From Oscillospiraceae bacterium (GTDB lineage: Bacteria; Bacillota; Clostridia; Oscillospirales; Oscillospiraceae): a stretch of DNA of 64,000 nt. Below the pieces are notes generated by a model, which searched no databases, was not told the origin of the DNA, and saw only the letters and a program-made list of their open reading frames with translations. The translations under genes were made by a program, and so were the position numbers. The first letter of the stretch is position 1; every line of letters begins with the position of its first letter. The DNA lies in the NCBI GenBank assembly GCA_017416685.1, contig JAFQBN010000001.1, forward strand, positions 1 through 64,000, written 5' to 3'. Below, one piece after another: positions 1-8,500 of the stretch.

Positions 1-48
1 CAGTAATGTATGGAGCTGACCGGTACTAATAAGCCGAGGGCTTGACCT
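1..48 (+). rRNA. 23S rRNA, 3' tip (partial)
   Basis: The first bases match the conserved 3' end of bacterial 23S rRNA (GGAGCTGACCGGTACTAATA followed by a G/A-rich stretch and GGCTTGACC). Only the last ~48 bases lie in the window; the rest of the operon is upstream. The exact 3' end was set by eye. Confidence 0.9.
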
Positions 49-141
49 GAAAAATCAGGTTCAGGAGAACGAAATGCAGGCGCTTGCTTGGAGGACCGAG
101 GTTACTTTGTTCGGTTTTGAGGGTGTGGAAGCATCCCCGAA

Positions 142-257
<116 letters not shown>

Positions 258-301
258 CTTAGCGAAGGGTCTGGTCTGACCAGACCAGACCCTTTCCGTA
301 T

Positions 302-377
302 TCCTCCATAGCTCAGTCGGTAGAGCACGCGGCTGTTAACCGCGGTGTCGTTGGTTCGAGTCCAACTGGGGGAGCCA
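302..377 (+). tRNA. tRNA-Asn (GTT)
   Basis: Cloverleaf visible: acceptor TCCTCCA pairs with TGGGGGA, anticodon stem CGCGG/CCGCG encloses loop CTGTTAA with anticodon GTT, the T-arm GGTTCGAGTCC is present, and CCA is encoded at 375-377. First tRNA after 5S. Confidence 0.97.
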
Positions 378-390
378 ATCAAAACGGCTT

Positions 391-414
391 GCCGCCGTGG
401 ATTATCACGGCGGC
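391..414 (+). other. Spacer hairpin between tRNA-Asn and tRNA-Ile2
   Basis: GCCGCCGTG (391-399) and CACGGCGGC (406-414) form a perfect 9-bp stem with a 6-base loop in the transcribed spacer. It has no U-tract, so an RNA-processing or insulating stem in the rRNA-tRNA precursor fits better than a terminator. Confidence 0.55.
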
Positions 415-449
415 AAACCGCATTTGTAAACATCCGTGTGACGGTATAT

Positions 450-526
450 GGGCCTTTAGCTCAGTTGGTTAGAGCAGCCGGCTCATAACCGGCCGGTCCA
501 CGGTTCGAGCCCGTGAAGGCCCACCA
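450..526 (+). tRNA. tRNA with CAT anticodon, most likely tRNA-Ile2
   Basis: Acceptor GGGCCTT pairs with AAGGCCC; stem GCCGG/CCGGC encloses loop CTCATAA (anticodon CAT); CCA is encoded. The body (CCTTTAGCTCAGTTGG, then CGGCTCATAACCG) resembles the Firmicute tRNA-Ile2 whose CAT is changed to lysidine-AT by TilS. It is less like elongator or initiator tRNA-Met. Automatic annotation may call it tRNA-Met. Confidence 0.9.
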
Positions 527-536
527 TTTGCTATAT

Positions 537-612
537 AGGGGTATAGCTCAGCAGGTAGAGCAGCGGTCTCCAAAACCGCGTGCCGAGGGTTCGATTCCTT
601 CTGCCCCTGCCA
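537..612 (+). tRNA. tRNA-Trp (CCA)
   Basis: Acceptor AGGGGTA pairs with TGCCCCT; stem GCGGT/ACCGC encloses loop CTCCAAA with anticodon CCA; T-arm and terminal CCA are encoded. Confidence 0.97.
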
Positions 613-646
613 TTTACAATCAAGCGAGAGATCGCTCGATATATGT

Positions 647-723
<77 letters not shown>

Positions 724-778
724 CGTAAAATATCAGCGCAAGCTGTTATTTATAGTTCCCCATACGGGGAGCACCTTT

Positions 779-854
<76 letters not shown>

Positions 855-900
855 AAAAACCACCGTTTTCAATTGAAAACGGTGGTTTTTGTTGTTTTTC
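855..900 (+). terminator. Terminator of the rRNA-tRNA operon
   Basis: Arms 855-870 and 875-890 form a 16-bp perfect stem (including flanking A/T pairs) with loop AATT, followed by TTTTT-G-TTG-TTTTT. It starts right after the tRNA-Thr CCA. Confidence 0.92.
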
Positions 901-976
901 TTTGAAATAGCATGGGTCAAAATGTGAGTCAAGCGGCTGCCGCAACCGGCGGAATATGCGCAAAGGCACAAAGGAT

Positions 977-1008
977 GCCGGACAGGAAACGGCTATTTCC
1001 TGTCCGGC
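977..1008. terminator. Hairpin between the tRNA operon and the convergent c-di-GMP gene
   Basis: GCCGGACAGGAAA (977-989) and its complement (996-1008) make a perfect 13-bp stem with a 6-base loop. T-rich sequence follows on the plus strand and a weak one (ATCCTTTG) on the minus strand. It lies ~60 bases past the stop of the minus-strand gene, so it may end that transcript or back up the rRNA terminator. Nothing else is visible in 900-1066. Confidence 0.6.
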
Positions 1009-1066
1009 GTCTTGGTTTTCTTGGGTTGCGGACCAAGAGCATGGGGTTGCCCGAGGCCCGTAACAC

Positions 1067-4000
1067 TTAAGCATTTTGTCCCTTGCCCATGTCATAGCAA
1101 GTGACCAGATATTCGTCCTTCCCATCCCAGGAAATTTGAGTGGCTTGCGTCCGCACCAGAACCCCCAGTTTATGGTTTTCGATAACGCAGGTGTGATGCG
1201 GGGCGGTGAGGGGGCAGTTTTTACAGGGAGTGTCCCTTCCCATAAAGGTCTGGTAACAGGGCATGCCATCCCGACTGTCCGGCGCGAGGGCGCGGATCTT
1301 TTTGTTCAGGAACTTGAGCTCATAGGTGACCGGATCGATCACATAGACCCAAGCGTCCTGGCTGTCCAGCACGCGCTGCAGGTTGGCTACCTGCTCGACC
1401 ACCTTATCCTGAGTGCGTTTTTTCAGCAGGAACAGGGCCAGCACCTCGGACAGGAACTGAAGCAGGGAGATTTGCTCCTGAGTCCACATGCGGTTGGACA
1501 CACAGTCATCAAAGCCAATGTAGCCTCGGAATACGCCATTGTCCAAAATGGCGCAGTGGAGCATACTTTTGATGCCCTGTGGCTCCAGAATGGCTTGGGC
1601 GGTGGGGGCCAGCTCCGTCACGTCCGAACAATAGAGCAGACCATGCTCGTCATATACATCTGGCCAACCGGGGATATCCGTGATGTAGCTGATGTTCTGC
1701 AGAACGTCTATTTGGGGCTCCACACCCTCGTTGCACCATTCAAAGGTGTTGCTGCAGGTGGTATTGTCCTCGTTGTTTTCGAAGATATAGGCTCGGCTGA
1801 CATTGAACTGCTTGCCGATCTGGCTCAGGAGCTCGTCCACGGTGGTCACGATATCGTTGCTTTCATACAGAGAGCGGAATACAACGCGGATTAAAGAGTT
1901 GTCCACGATGTTGGCCTGCTCGTCCGAATCGATGCGGGAGTTCACATAGGTGGTGCTGTCCAGCAGAGAACCGAGTTTATCGCGGAGACTGTAGATCTTG
2001 TAGCGGTTTTTGCCCCGCTTCTTGGCCACGTACAGTGCTTCGTCCGCCCGCTGGAACAGGTCGGCATAATTGGATGCGTGAGTGGGAGAAATGGCGGCAC
2101 CGATGGAGCAGGACACCTCCTTCAGATCGGGCGTGAGCCGGGCCAGCAGCTTGTTCAGAGAGGCCAGCAGCAGGTCACAGCGGTCCTTTACAATGTCCAT
2201 ATCGGGCAGGTCCTTCAGGAAAACCAGGAACTCGTCCCCGCCGATGCGGCCGATAATATCGTTGGCCCGGAACAGACTGCGCAGACAGCCGCCGACCTGG
2301 GTCAGGACCGCGTCGCCGTAGAGGTGACCGTAGCTGTCGTTGACCGTTTTGAAATTGTCCAGGTCAAGGATGAGCAGCGCGGACAGATGGTTGGCATCCT
2401 GGGTATTCAGGTATTCGGTCACCAGCTGCTGGGTGGACTGCTTGTTAAGCAGCTTGGTCAGGGAGTCCCGCTCTGCCCGTTCCTTCAGGGCCAGTGTGGT
2501 GCGCTTGTACTCATCCACATTGTAAATGATGCCCACGATGTGGTTGGCATTGCTTTGCAGCTGGGCATGGATGCGGCACCAGATGTACTTCCCGTCCTTG
2601 TTGACGATACGGACTTCCTGGTAGGCCGGGGCATCCTCACCCCGGCGCAGGGCCTCCGCCCAGACGTACAGAGCCGGGAAGTCGTCCGGATGGAAGTGGC
2701 TGCTTTGAGACAGGTTGGCCAGGAAATTCCGGGAAAGAGGTTCATAGCCGAAGAACTCGTTCCAGCGGGAGGAGCAGGTCAGGGTGTCCGTGTCCAGATC
2801 CAGATCGAAGATGATGCCTTCGCTTTGACGGGTGAGCAGCTGATGCCGTTCCGCCTCTTTCTGCAGGCGGTCGATGGTCTCGTGCAGCTGGGAATTATCA
2901 CGGATGGCATGATAGATATACTCCCTGCCGTCCCTCTCCAGATAGAGCCGGCTGCGATCCAGTACCCACAGTGGGGACGCGTCCTTGCGCAGCAGGCGGA
3001 ACTGCGTGTCGACCGCTCCGCCTGTGTGCAGATGGTTGCTCATTGCGTTCAGGAAGGCAGCACGGTCCTCCGGGAAGACCAGGTTGAGCAGGGATGAGTC
3101 AAATTGCTGGACGATCTCCTGCTGAGTATAGCCGGTCAGGGCATACAGGAAGTCCACGCCCGCGTCGATGGTGTGTGCAGGGTCGCTCAGGCAGCGCAAA
3201 GCGGTGCTGACCAGTCCGTAAAGGGCCGGGGAGGAGTACACATCGGAGGATATGACCACGCTTTGGCCGATGCCTTCGTCCTCCGGCCGGTGCCAGATGG
3301 CGATCACGATACGCTGGTCGGCGTTGTCGGTGTTGACGCGCAGGAAGGTCAGGTCGTAGAGGTGATATTCTTGCACAGTAGGGCTGAATACGCGCAGACG
3401 GAAAGTCTTGCGGCGGAGATTCAGACGGAAAAAGTCCTCGGTCAGGAAATAGCGCATCTCCTCCACTGTGTCCACATCCTCCGGATGGATGTTGGAGTGG
3501 CGCAGTTGGTCTATCATTCTGTCAAAGGGGGCGAAGGGAATGATCGCATCCAGATCCGGGTTGGGGTTATAGACCACGTGATATAACCTGTTGTCCAAAT
3601 CCAGCTCCAGCACCGTGTCGTTCAGGTGGTGCAGCAGGGCCTGATACTTGACCTGGGACAGCTGCAGGGAATCCAGCTTGTGCGGCTTCCACTCAGGTCC
3701 GGGCAGGGGCATGGTGATGTGGTCGGATTTGGGGGAATATCCGTCCGCATACTGGTGGGCCAGGTTGACCAGCTGGGTACGCACGCGCTTAAAGCACTCC
3801 AACAGTCTGGGAGAAAACGCGCCGCATTCTCCATTGACGATCATGTTGATGGCCTGGTCATAGGGGAGGGCCGGCTTGTATACCCGCTGAGAGGTCAGCG
3901 CGTCAAAGGCATCGGCAATGCCCACTACCTGCGCGCAGATGGGGATCTCGTCCCCGCACAGCCCTTTGGGATAGCCGCCGCCGTCCCACCGCTCGTGGTG

Positions 4001-4804
4001 GTATAGGGCGATGTTGTAGGCATAGCGCAGATACTCCGCATCTCCCATACCGCTCAGATTCTCCACCAGCTGGCCACCCACGGTGGTATGAGTTTTGATG
4101 ACGTCATACTCCTCTTGAGTGAGTCGGTCGGGCTTGTTGAGAATGGAGTCCGGGATGGAGATCTTGCCGATATCATGCAGGGTGGCGGCGCTGGTGATGA
4201 TGCCGATGCTTTCCGCAGTCAGCTTGTATTCCGGGCAGGAGGAAGCGACCGCCTCCAGCAAAATTTCGGTAAAGCGGCGGATCCGCAGTACGTGGTTGCC
4301 CGATTCTGTGCTGCGGTGCTCGATGATGGCGGACAGGGCGTCCAGCATGACCTGATTGGTATTGCGGATGGTCTGGCTCTGCTCCTCCACCAGCTTTTCC
4401 AGATGGCACTTGTGCAAAAACAGCTCAACGATGGTCTGGACGCGGCGCAGGACAACGGAGGGCGTATAGGGACGCGGTACCACCTCAACGGCACCAAGGG
4501 TAAAGGCCAGCTCCTCGTGCTCTCCGGTGTCGGTGGGTGTGATGAACAGGATCAGAGGGATTTCTTCCAGTTCGTTTTGACGGCAGCGGGCGACCAGCGT
4601 GGTTATATCTGAACCGGGAGAGAGGGGCAGGTCGGCCAAAACGGCAGCGATACAGCTGCTGTTCTGATCCAAAAGCATAAGGGCCTGTGCCACGTTCTCT
4701 GCCTCCAGCAGGTCGTAGCTGTCCTGGAATATCTCACGCAGGCCGGCGCGATCGCTGTTGGCGTCTCCAATCAGCAGCAGGGTGTCCTTTAGGCGGGAAA
4801 TCAT
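1067..4804 (-). CDS. Multidomain c-di-GMP turnover protein (REC / HD-GYP / PAS / GGDEF / GAF)
   Basis: Predicted cytoplasmic signalling protein of 1245 residues able in principle both to break down (HD-GYP) and make (GGDEF) c-di-GMP. Order: receiver-like domain (~8-125; Asp58 present but the usual Lys is Arg111); HD-GYP (~155-330) with HD at 210-211 and an intact HHExxDGxGYP motif at 269-279; PAS-type segments (~385-770); GGDEF (~770-925) with intact GGDEF at 865-869 and an inhibitory-site RxxD at 856-859; GAF-like region (~960-1100); C-terminal PAS-like segment ending with clustered cysteines (CKNCP). Start chosen at 4804 because GGGAGGA lies 6 bases upstream; an ATG at 4810 abuts that site and is less likely. 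It is divergent from the surface-protein genes, so it probably supplies the signal they sense. Which activity dominates cannot be read from sequence. Confidence 0.93.
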   Translation of the reverse strand: MISRLKDTLLLIGDANSDRAGLREIFQDSYDLLEAENVAQALMLLDQNSSCIAAVLADLPLSPGSDITTLVARCRQNELEEIPLILFITPTDTGEHEELAFTLGAVEVVPRPYTPSVVLRRVQTIVELFLHKCHLEKLVEEQSQTIRNTNQVMLDALSAIIEHRSTESGNHVLRIRRFTEILLEAVASSCPEYKLTAESIGIITSAATLHDIGKISIPDSILNKPDRLTQEEYDVIKTHTTVGGQLVENLSGMGDAEYLRYAYNIALYHHERWDGGGYPKGLCGDEIPICAQVVGIADAFDALTSQRVYKPALPYDQAINMIVNGECGAFSPRLLECFKRVRTQLVNLAHQYADGYSPKSDHITMPLPGPEWKPHKLDSLQLSQVKYQALLHHLNDTVLELDLDNRLYHVVYNPNPDLDAIIPFAPFDRMIDQLRHSNIHPEDVDTVEEMRYFLTEDFFRLNLRRKTFRLRVFSPTVQEYHLYDLTFLRVNTDNADQRIVIAIWHRPEDEGIGQSVVISSDVYSSPALYGLVSTALRCLSDPAHTIDAGVDFLYALTGYTQQEIVQQFDSSLLNLVFPEDRAAFLNAMSNHLHTGGAVDTQFRLLRKDASPLWVLDRSRLYLERDGREYIYHAIRDNSQLHETIDRLQKEAERHQLLTRQSEGIIFDLDLDTDTLTCSSRWNEFFGYEPLSRNFLANLSQSSHFHPDDFPALYVWAEALRRGEDAPAYQEVRIVNKDGKYIWCRIHAQLQSNANHIVGIIYNVDEYKRTTLALKERAERDSLTKLLNKQSTQQLVTEYLNTQDANHLSALLILDLDNFKTVNDSYGHLYGDAVLTQVGGCLRSLFRANDIIGRIGGDEFLVFLKDLPDMDIVKDRCDLLLASLNKLLARLTPDLKEVSCSIGAAISPTHASNYADLFQRADEALYVAKKRGKNRYKIYSLRDKLGSLLDSTTYVNSRIDSDEQANIVDNSLIRVVFRSLYESNDIVTTVDELLSQIGKQFNVSRAYIFENNEDNTTCSNTFEWCNEGVEPQIDVLQNISYITDIPGWPDVYDEHGLLYCSDVTELAPTAQAILEPQGIKSMLHCAILDNGVFRGYIGFDDCVSNRMWTQEQISLLQFLSEVLALFLLKKRTQDKVVEQVANLQRVLDSQDAWVYVIDPVTYELKFLNKKIRALAPDSRDGMPCYQTFMGRDTPCKNCPLTAPHHTCVIENHKLGVLVRTQATQISWDGKDEYLVTCYDMGKGQNA

Positions 4805-4934
4805 GGTCATTCCTCCCGTATCGGATAATATACAATTACATATTAACAAAGGGGGAGAGGGTGTGCAAGAGCGAGGACACAAAAAAGCGCGGGCATGAAA
4901 AAGAAAATCAAAAAATGAACGAAGGAAAACAAAA

Positions 4935-4968
4935 TATAACCCAATCTGTAACCATGGGATGGTATATA
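4935..4968 (+). promoter_or_regulatory. Activator-type promoter with paired direct repeats (copy 1)
   Basis: TATAACC (4935-4941) and TGTAACC (4947-4953) are direct repeats with a 12-bp period. Nine bases later comes a -10-like TATATA (4963-4968), with no -35 box at the normal distance (CCCAAT there). The arrangement recurs at 9600-9633. It resembles SARP-activated promoters, where direct repeats beside the -10 replace the -35. The first repeat lies 76 bases before the TTG start at 5011. Confidence 0.6.
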
Positions 4969-5010
4969 TAAGTCATAACAGGTAAGACACCGCAGAAAGG
5001 AGGGGTGCCA

Positions 5011-5436
5011 TTGAAAGAAGAACGCGCCTGGGGAGAAGAGTACAGAACCACCACGATTTGTATCGACTCCTATGAAAACGAAGTGCCGGCGGGGCGCATT
5101 TACAATCCGTATCTGGAGAAAGGGTTGGCTTTCCACAGTACGACACAGCTTCTGCTGGAAATGGAGCAGGTGCTGGACCGGATGAACTTTCCGGCATCCT
5201 TCACCGCGGCCCGAATGTTTGCCGCCCCTCCCGAACACGATACGGGGCCGCCGCCGGAACAGCACAGGCCGGGAGAACTGGCCACCTTTGCCGTGAAAAT
5301 CCTCTTCCGGCAGCACGCAAGCTGGCAGGGCTGTGTCACCTGGCTGGAGGGCCGGCAGGAGCAGAGCTTCCGCAGCGTACTGGAGCTGATCCTGCTGATG
5401 GACAGTGCGATTCACGCAAAAGAAAAAGCATCCTGA
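5011..5436 (+). CDS. Conserved-looking small protein of unknown function, surface-locus partner
   Basis: About 141 residues with no signal peptide, membrane segment or catalytic motif that I recognise. Notable are an N-terminal ICIDSYENEVPAGR stretch, an FxMExVLDxMNFP-like core, and a C-terminal half with a Trp-rich strand (SWQGCVTWLEG) and a helix SFRSVLELILLMDSA. Start TTG at 5011 was chosen because AGGAGG (4998-5003) sits 7 bases upstream; GTG at 5005 would abut the ribosome site. It follows the paired-repeat promoter and precedes the c-di-GMP riboswitch and surface-protein gene. No promoter is obvious in the following gap, so it may be the first gene of that transcript. A regulatory or accessory role in surface display is only inferred from position. 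Confidence 0.8.
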   Translation: MKEERAWGEEYRTTTICIDSYENEVPAGRIYNPYLEKGLAFHSTTQLLLEMEQVLDRMNFPASFTAARMFAAPPEHDTGPPPEQHRPGELATFAVKILFRQHASWQGCVTWLEGRQEQSFRSVLELILLMDSAIHAKEKAS

Positions 5437-5455
5437 AAACAAGGAAAAGGAACTG

Positions 5456-5556
5456 TAAGAAATATTCGATAAGTGGCAAACCGCACCGAAAGGGCGGGAC
5501 GCAAAGCAAGCGGGCTAAGGCCAACGGGCTATGCCGGCGCGGCCGCCGATATTTCG
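5456..5556 (+). promoter_or_regulatory. c-di-GMP-I (GEMM-I) riboswitch
   Basis: The 148-base gap before the surface-protein gene carries the c-di-GMP-I aptamer signatures in order: GGCAAACC, a stem closed by a GAAA tetraloop (CCGAAAGG), GGGACGCAAAGC, then GCGGGCTAAGG, a short hairpin, CTATGCCGGC and GCCGCCGAT. The outer ends AAATAT and ATATTT can pair as P1. The aptamer ends ~15 bases before the ribosome site (AAAGGAG) of the gene at 5584. I see no terminator stem after it, so control of translation or RNA stability is as likely as attenuation. Boundaries are approximate. Confidence 0.88.
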
Positions 5557-5583
5557 CTCACCGATTGAAAGGAGAACGAAATA

Positions 5584-8500
5584 ATGGCAAAGAAGAATTT
5601 TGGTAAAAGAACCCTGGCGATCCTGATGAGTTTGATCATGCTGCTGAGCATGGTCAACATCAGCGTGCTGGCTGCGGGCGAGCCCCAGCTGGTAAAGAAC
5701 TACGAGGACACCTACTACAAGCAGGACGGCTCCGCCGGCACTGCCAACGACTGGGAGATCCACCTGTCCAAGCAGGCGGCTGCTACCCGGACGGAGAATG
5801 TCTATGACATCACCCTGACCGTCCAGACCAAGGACACCAGCGTGGAGCTGGGCGGCGCGACCCACGGCGCGGTCACCCTGGTGCTGGACGTGTCCAACTC
5901 CATGAACAACCGCTATGCGGCCTGCACCGTGGACGGCTGCGGCGAGGACGAGGGAGACCCCACTCACCACGAGTACGACGAGGCCTATCTCCTCTTTGTT
6001 CCTCTGGGCGTTTGCAGCGAATGCTGGAGAGGAGAGAATGCTCACGCCAACGGACATGAGTATCAGGGCGACAGCGACACCCATCTGGAAAACCTGCAGG
6101 AAGCCGTGTCCGCTTTCCTGGACAGCTACGCAGCTGACGCCGCCGAGGGCGACAAGCGGCTGGTCAGCGTGGCCGTGTTCGGCACCGACGCCGTGACCAT
6201 TCAGAACTGGGTGGACGTGACCAACGCCACCGTCCGGGCCAACGTGAAGGCTCTGGTCAACTCCTTGAAGACCGGTGACGGTGCTTATCGGGGCAATACC
6301 TATCTGACCAACGGCGGCACCAACATCGAGGCCGGTCTGGTCCTGGGCCGCAACCTGCTGAACGATGCCGATGCGCTGGCCGGCATCCCAGTTGATAACC
6401 AGTCCCTGATTCTGTTCAGTGACGGCGCCCCCACCGCCAGAGTCGGCAATGTGAACAGCACGGCCACCGATAAGATCACCTACGGCGGAAACGACACCGG
6501 CAGCCAGACCGATGCGGCGGACTACGACGACATCGACAACATTCTGGACGATATCTCCGCTGCCACCATCGCGGTGCAGTATAACTATGAAGACGAAAAT
6601 AACGTGCTGAGCGATTTTGACCGCGTGATCAACAGCTCTGCCAATTCCCTGTCCGTGGACCTGACCGGCGAGGCGGGCAAGGTCATCACCACCGTGACCA
6701 CCCCCACCGTTATCACCGACCCCATGGGCGACGGCGTGACCCTGGTGGGCATCAACGATTCTTATACCAACGAAACTTGGAATCTGGCCGACTACACCCC
6801 CACCGTGGCCGACGGCATCACCACCTACACCATTACCTATCAGGTGGAGATCGACCCCACCGCCATTGAGGCAGACCCCGACTATGAGGGTTACACCATC
6901 CTGACCCCCGCCAACGGCATCACCACTCTGGACTACACCGTGGGCGAGGACGAAACTCCCGTGGAGGCCGAATTCAACGTCCCCTCCATCCGCGGCATCC
7001 TGCCCCGGTTCGACCTGACCGTCAACTATGTGGATGAGCAGAATAATGCCATCGCGGAGCAGATCGTCCAGACCGGCATCCTGTACGGCAAGGACTATGC
7101 TACCGAGCAGAAGACCATCGAGGGGTACACCTTCGAGAATCTGGCCGATGACAGCGACGAGGCCAGCGGTACTGTGGATGCCGACAAGACCGTCACCTAC
7201 GTCTACTCCAAGAACCCCATCCCCAAGTACAGCGTGAGCTATGAGTATATCAACACTCCCCAGGGCGCGCCCGAGCTGCCCGAGACCGTGGAGTATGAGG
7301 CCGGCACCCAGGTCACCGTGGCTGACGCCCCCGAGATGGACGGCTACACCTTCTCCGGCTGGGATAAGGAAGACTTTGAGATGCCCGCCGAGAACGTTGT
7401 CATCCTGGGTACCTGGACCGTTATCCCCAAGTACACCGTGAGCTATGAATATATCAACGCTCCCGAGAATGCTCCTGATCTGCCTGAGACCGTGGAGTAC
7501 GAGGCCGGCACTCAGGTTACTGTGGCTGCTGATGCCTATCTGGAAGGCTATGTCTTCTCCGGCTGGGACAGGGAAAACTTCGAGATGCCCGCCGAGGACG
7601 TGATCATCACGGGTACCTGGACTATCATCCCGCCCAACAAGTACAACGTGGTCTACCAGTATGCCGAGGGCAGCCCCGACAACGCACCCGCTCTGCCTGA
7701 AACCGAGCAGTACGAGGCCGGCGCTCAGGTCACCGTGGCCGACGCCCCCGAGATGGACGGCTACACCTTCTCCGGCTGGGATAAGGAAGACTTTGAGATG
7801 CCCGCTGAGGACGTGATCATCACAGGCAGCTGGATCAAGCTCCCCGAGCCCAAGTACCCCGTGAGCTATAAGTACACCGACGAAATTCCCGAGGGTGCGC
7901 CCGCATTGCCTGCCACCGCTGAGTACGAGGCCGGCACTCAGGTCACCGTGGCCGACGAGCCCTATCTGGAAGGCTACACCTTCTCCGGCTGGAGCACGCA
8001 GGACTTTGAGATGCCCGCTGAGGCGGTTGTCATTACCGGCTCCTGGAGCAAGAACCCCGAGCCCAAGTACCCCGTGTCCTATGAGTATACTGGCGAAGTT
8101 CCCAAGGACGCCCCTGAGCTGCCCACCATCGTTTCCTACGTGGCCGGCGCAGAGGTTACCGTGGCCGACGAGCCTTGGGTGGAAGGGTACACCTTCTCTG
8201 GCTGGGACAAGGAAGACTTTACCATGCCCGCCGAGGCTGTGGTCATCACCGGAAGCTGGACCAAGAAGGCGCCTCCCCCTCCCCCTGTTGTGGAAGAGTG
8301 GGAAGGCCAGTTCGTCCTCAGCTTTGACAAGGCCGTGGCCGGCGACCCCTACACCCTGACCGCCAACGAATTCACCTTCGAGCTGACTGACACCGCCCGG
8401 TTCAACGACGGTTCCGGCCGCATCTATCTGGGCGAGAATGCCAACGGCATCAAGCACACCTACACTGCCAAGAACGACGGTTCCGGTAAGGTGGAATTCA

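Noticed and set aside
450..526. Initiator or elongator tRNA-Met
   Set aside because: The anticodon is CAT, but the acceptor stem and body resemble Firmicute tRNA-Ile2, and initiator features (mismatched first pair, GGG/CCC anticodon stem) are absent.
4810..4882. Longer N-terminus for the c-di-GMP enzyme (starts at 4810 or 4882)
   Set aside because: The extra residues are Cys/Pro-rich and unlike a receiver domain, and the ribosome site GGGAGGA is correctly placed only for ATG 4804.
7219..8267. Possible CRISPR-like or non-coding tandem array
   Set aside because: The ~205-bp units stay in frame with conserved protein motifs and have no short repeat/spacer structure.
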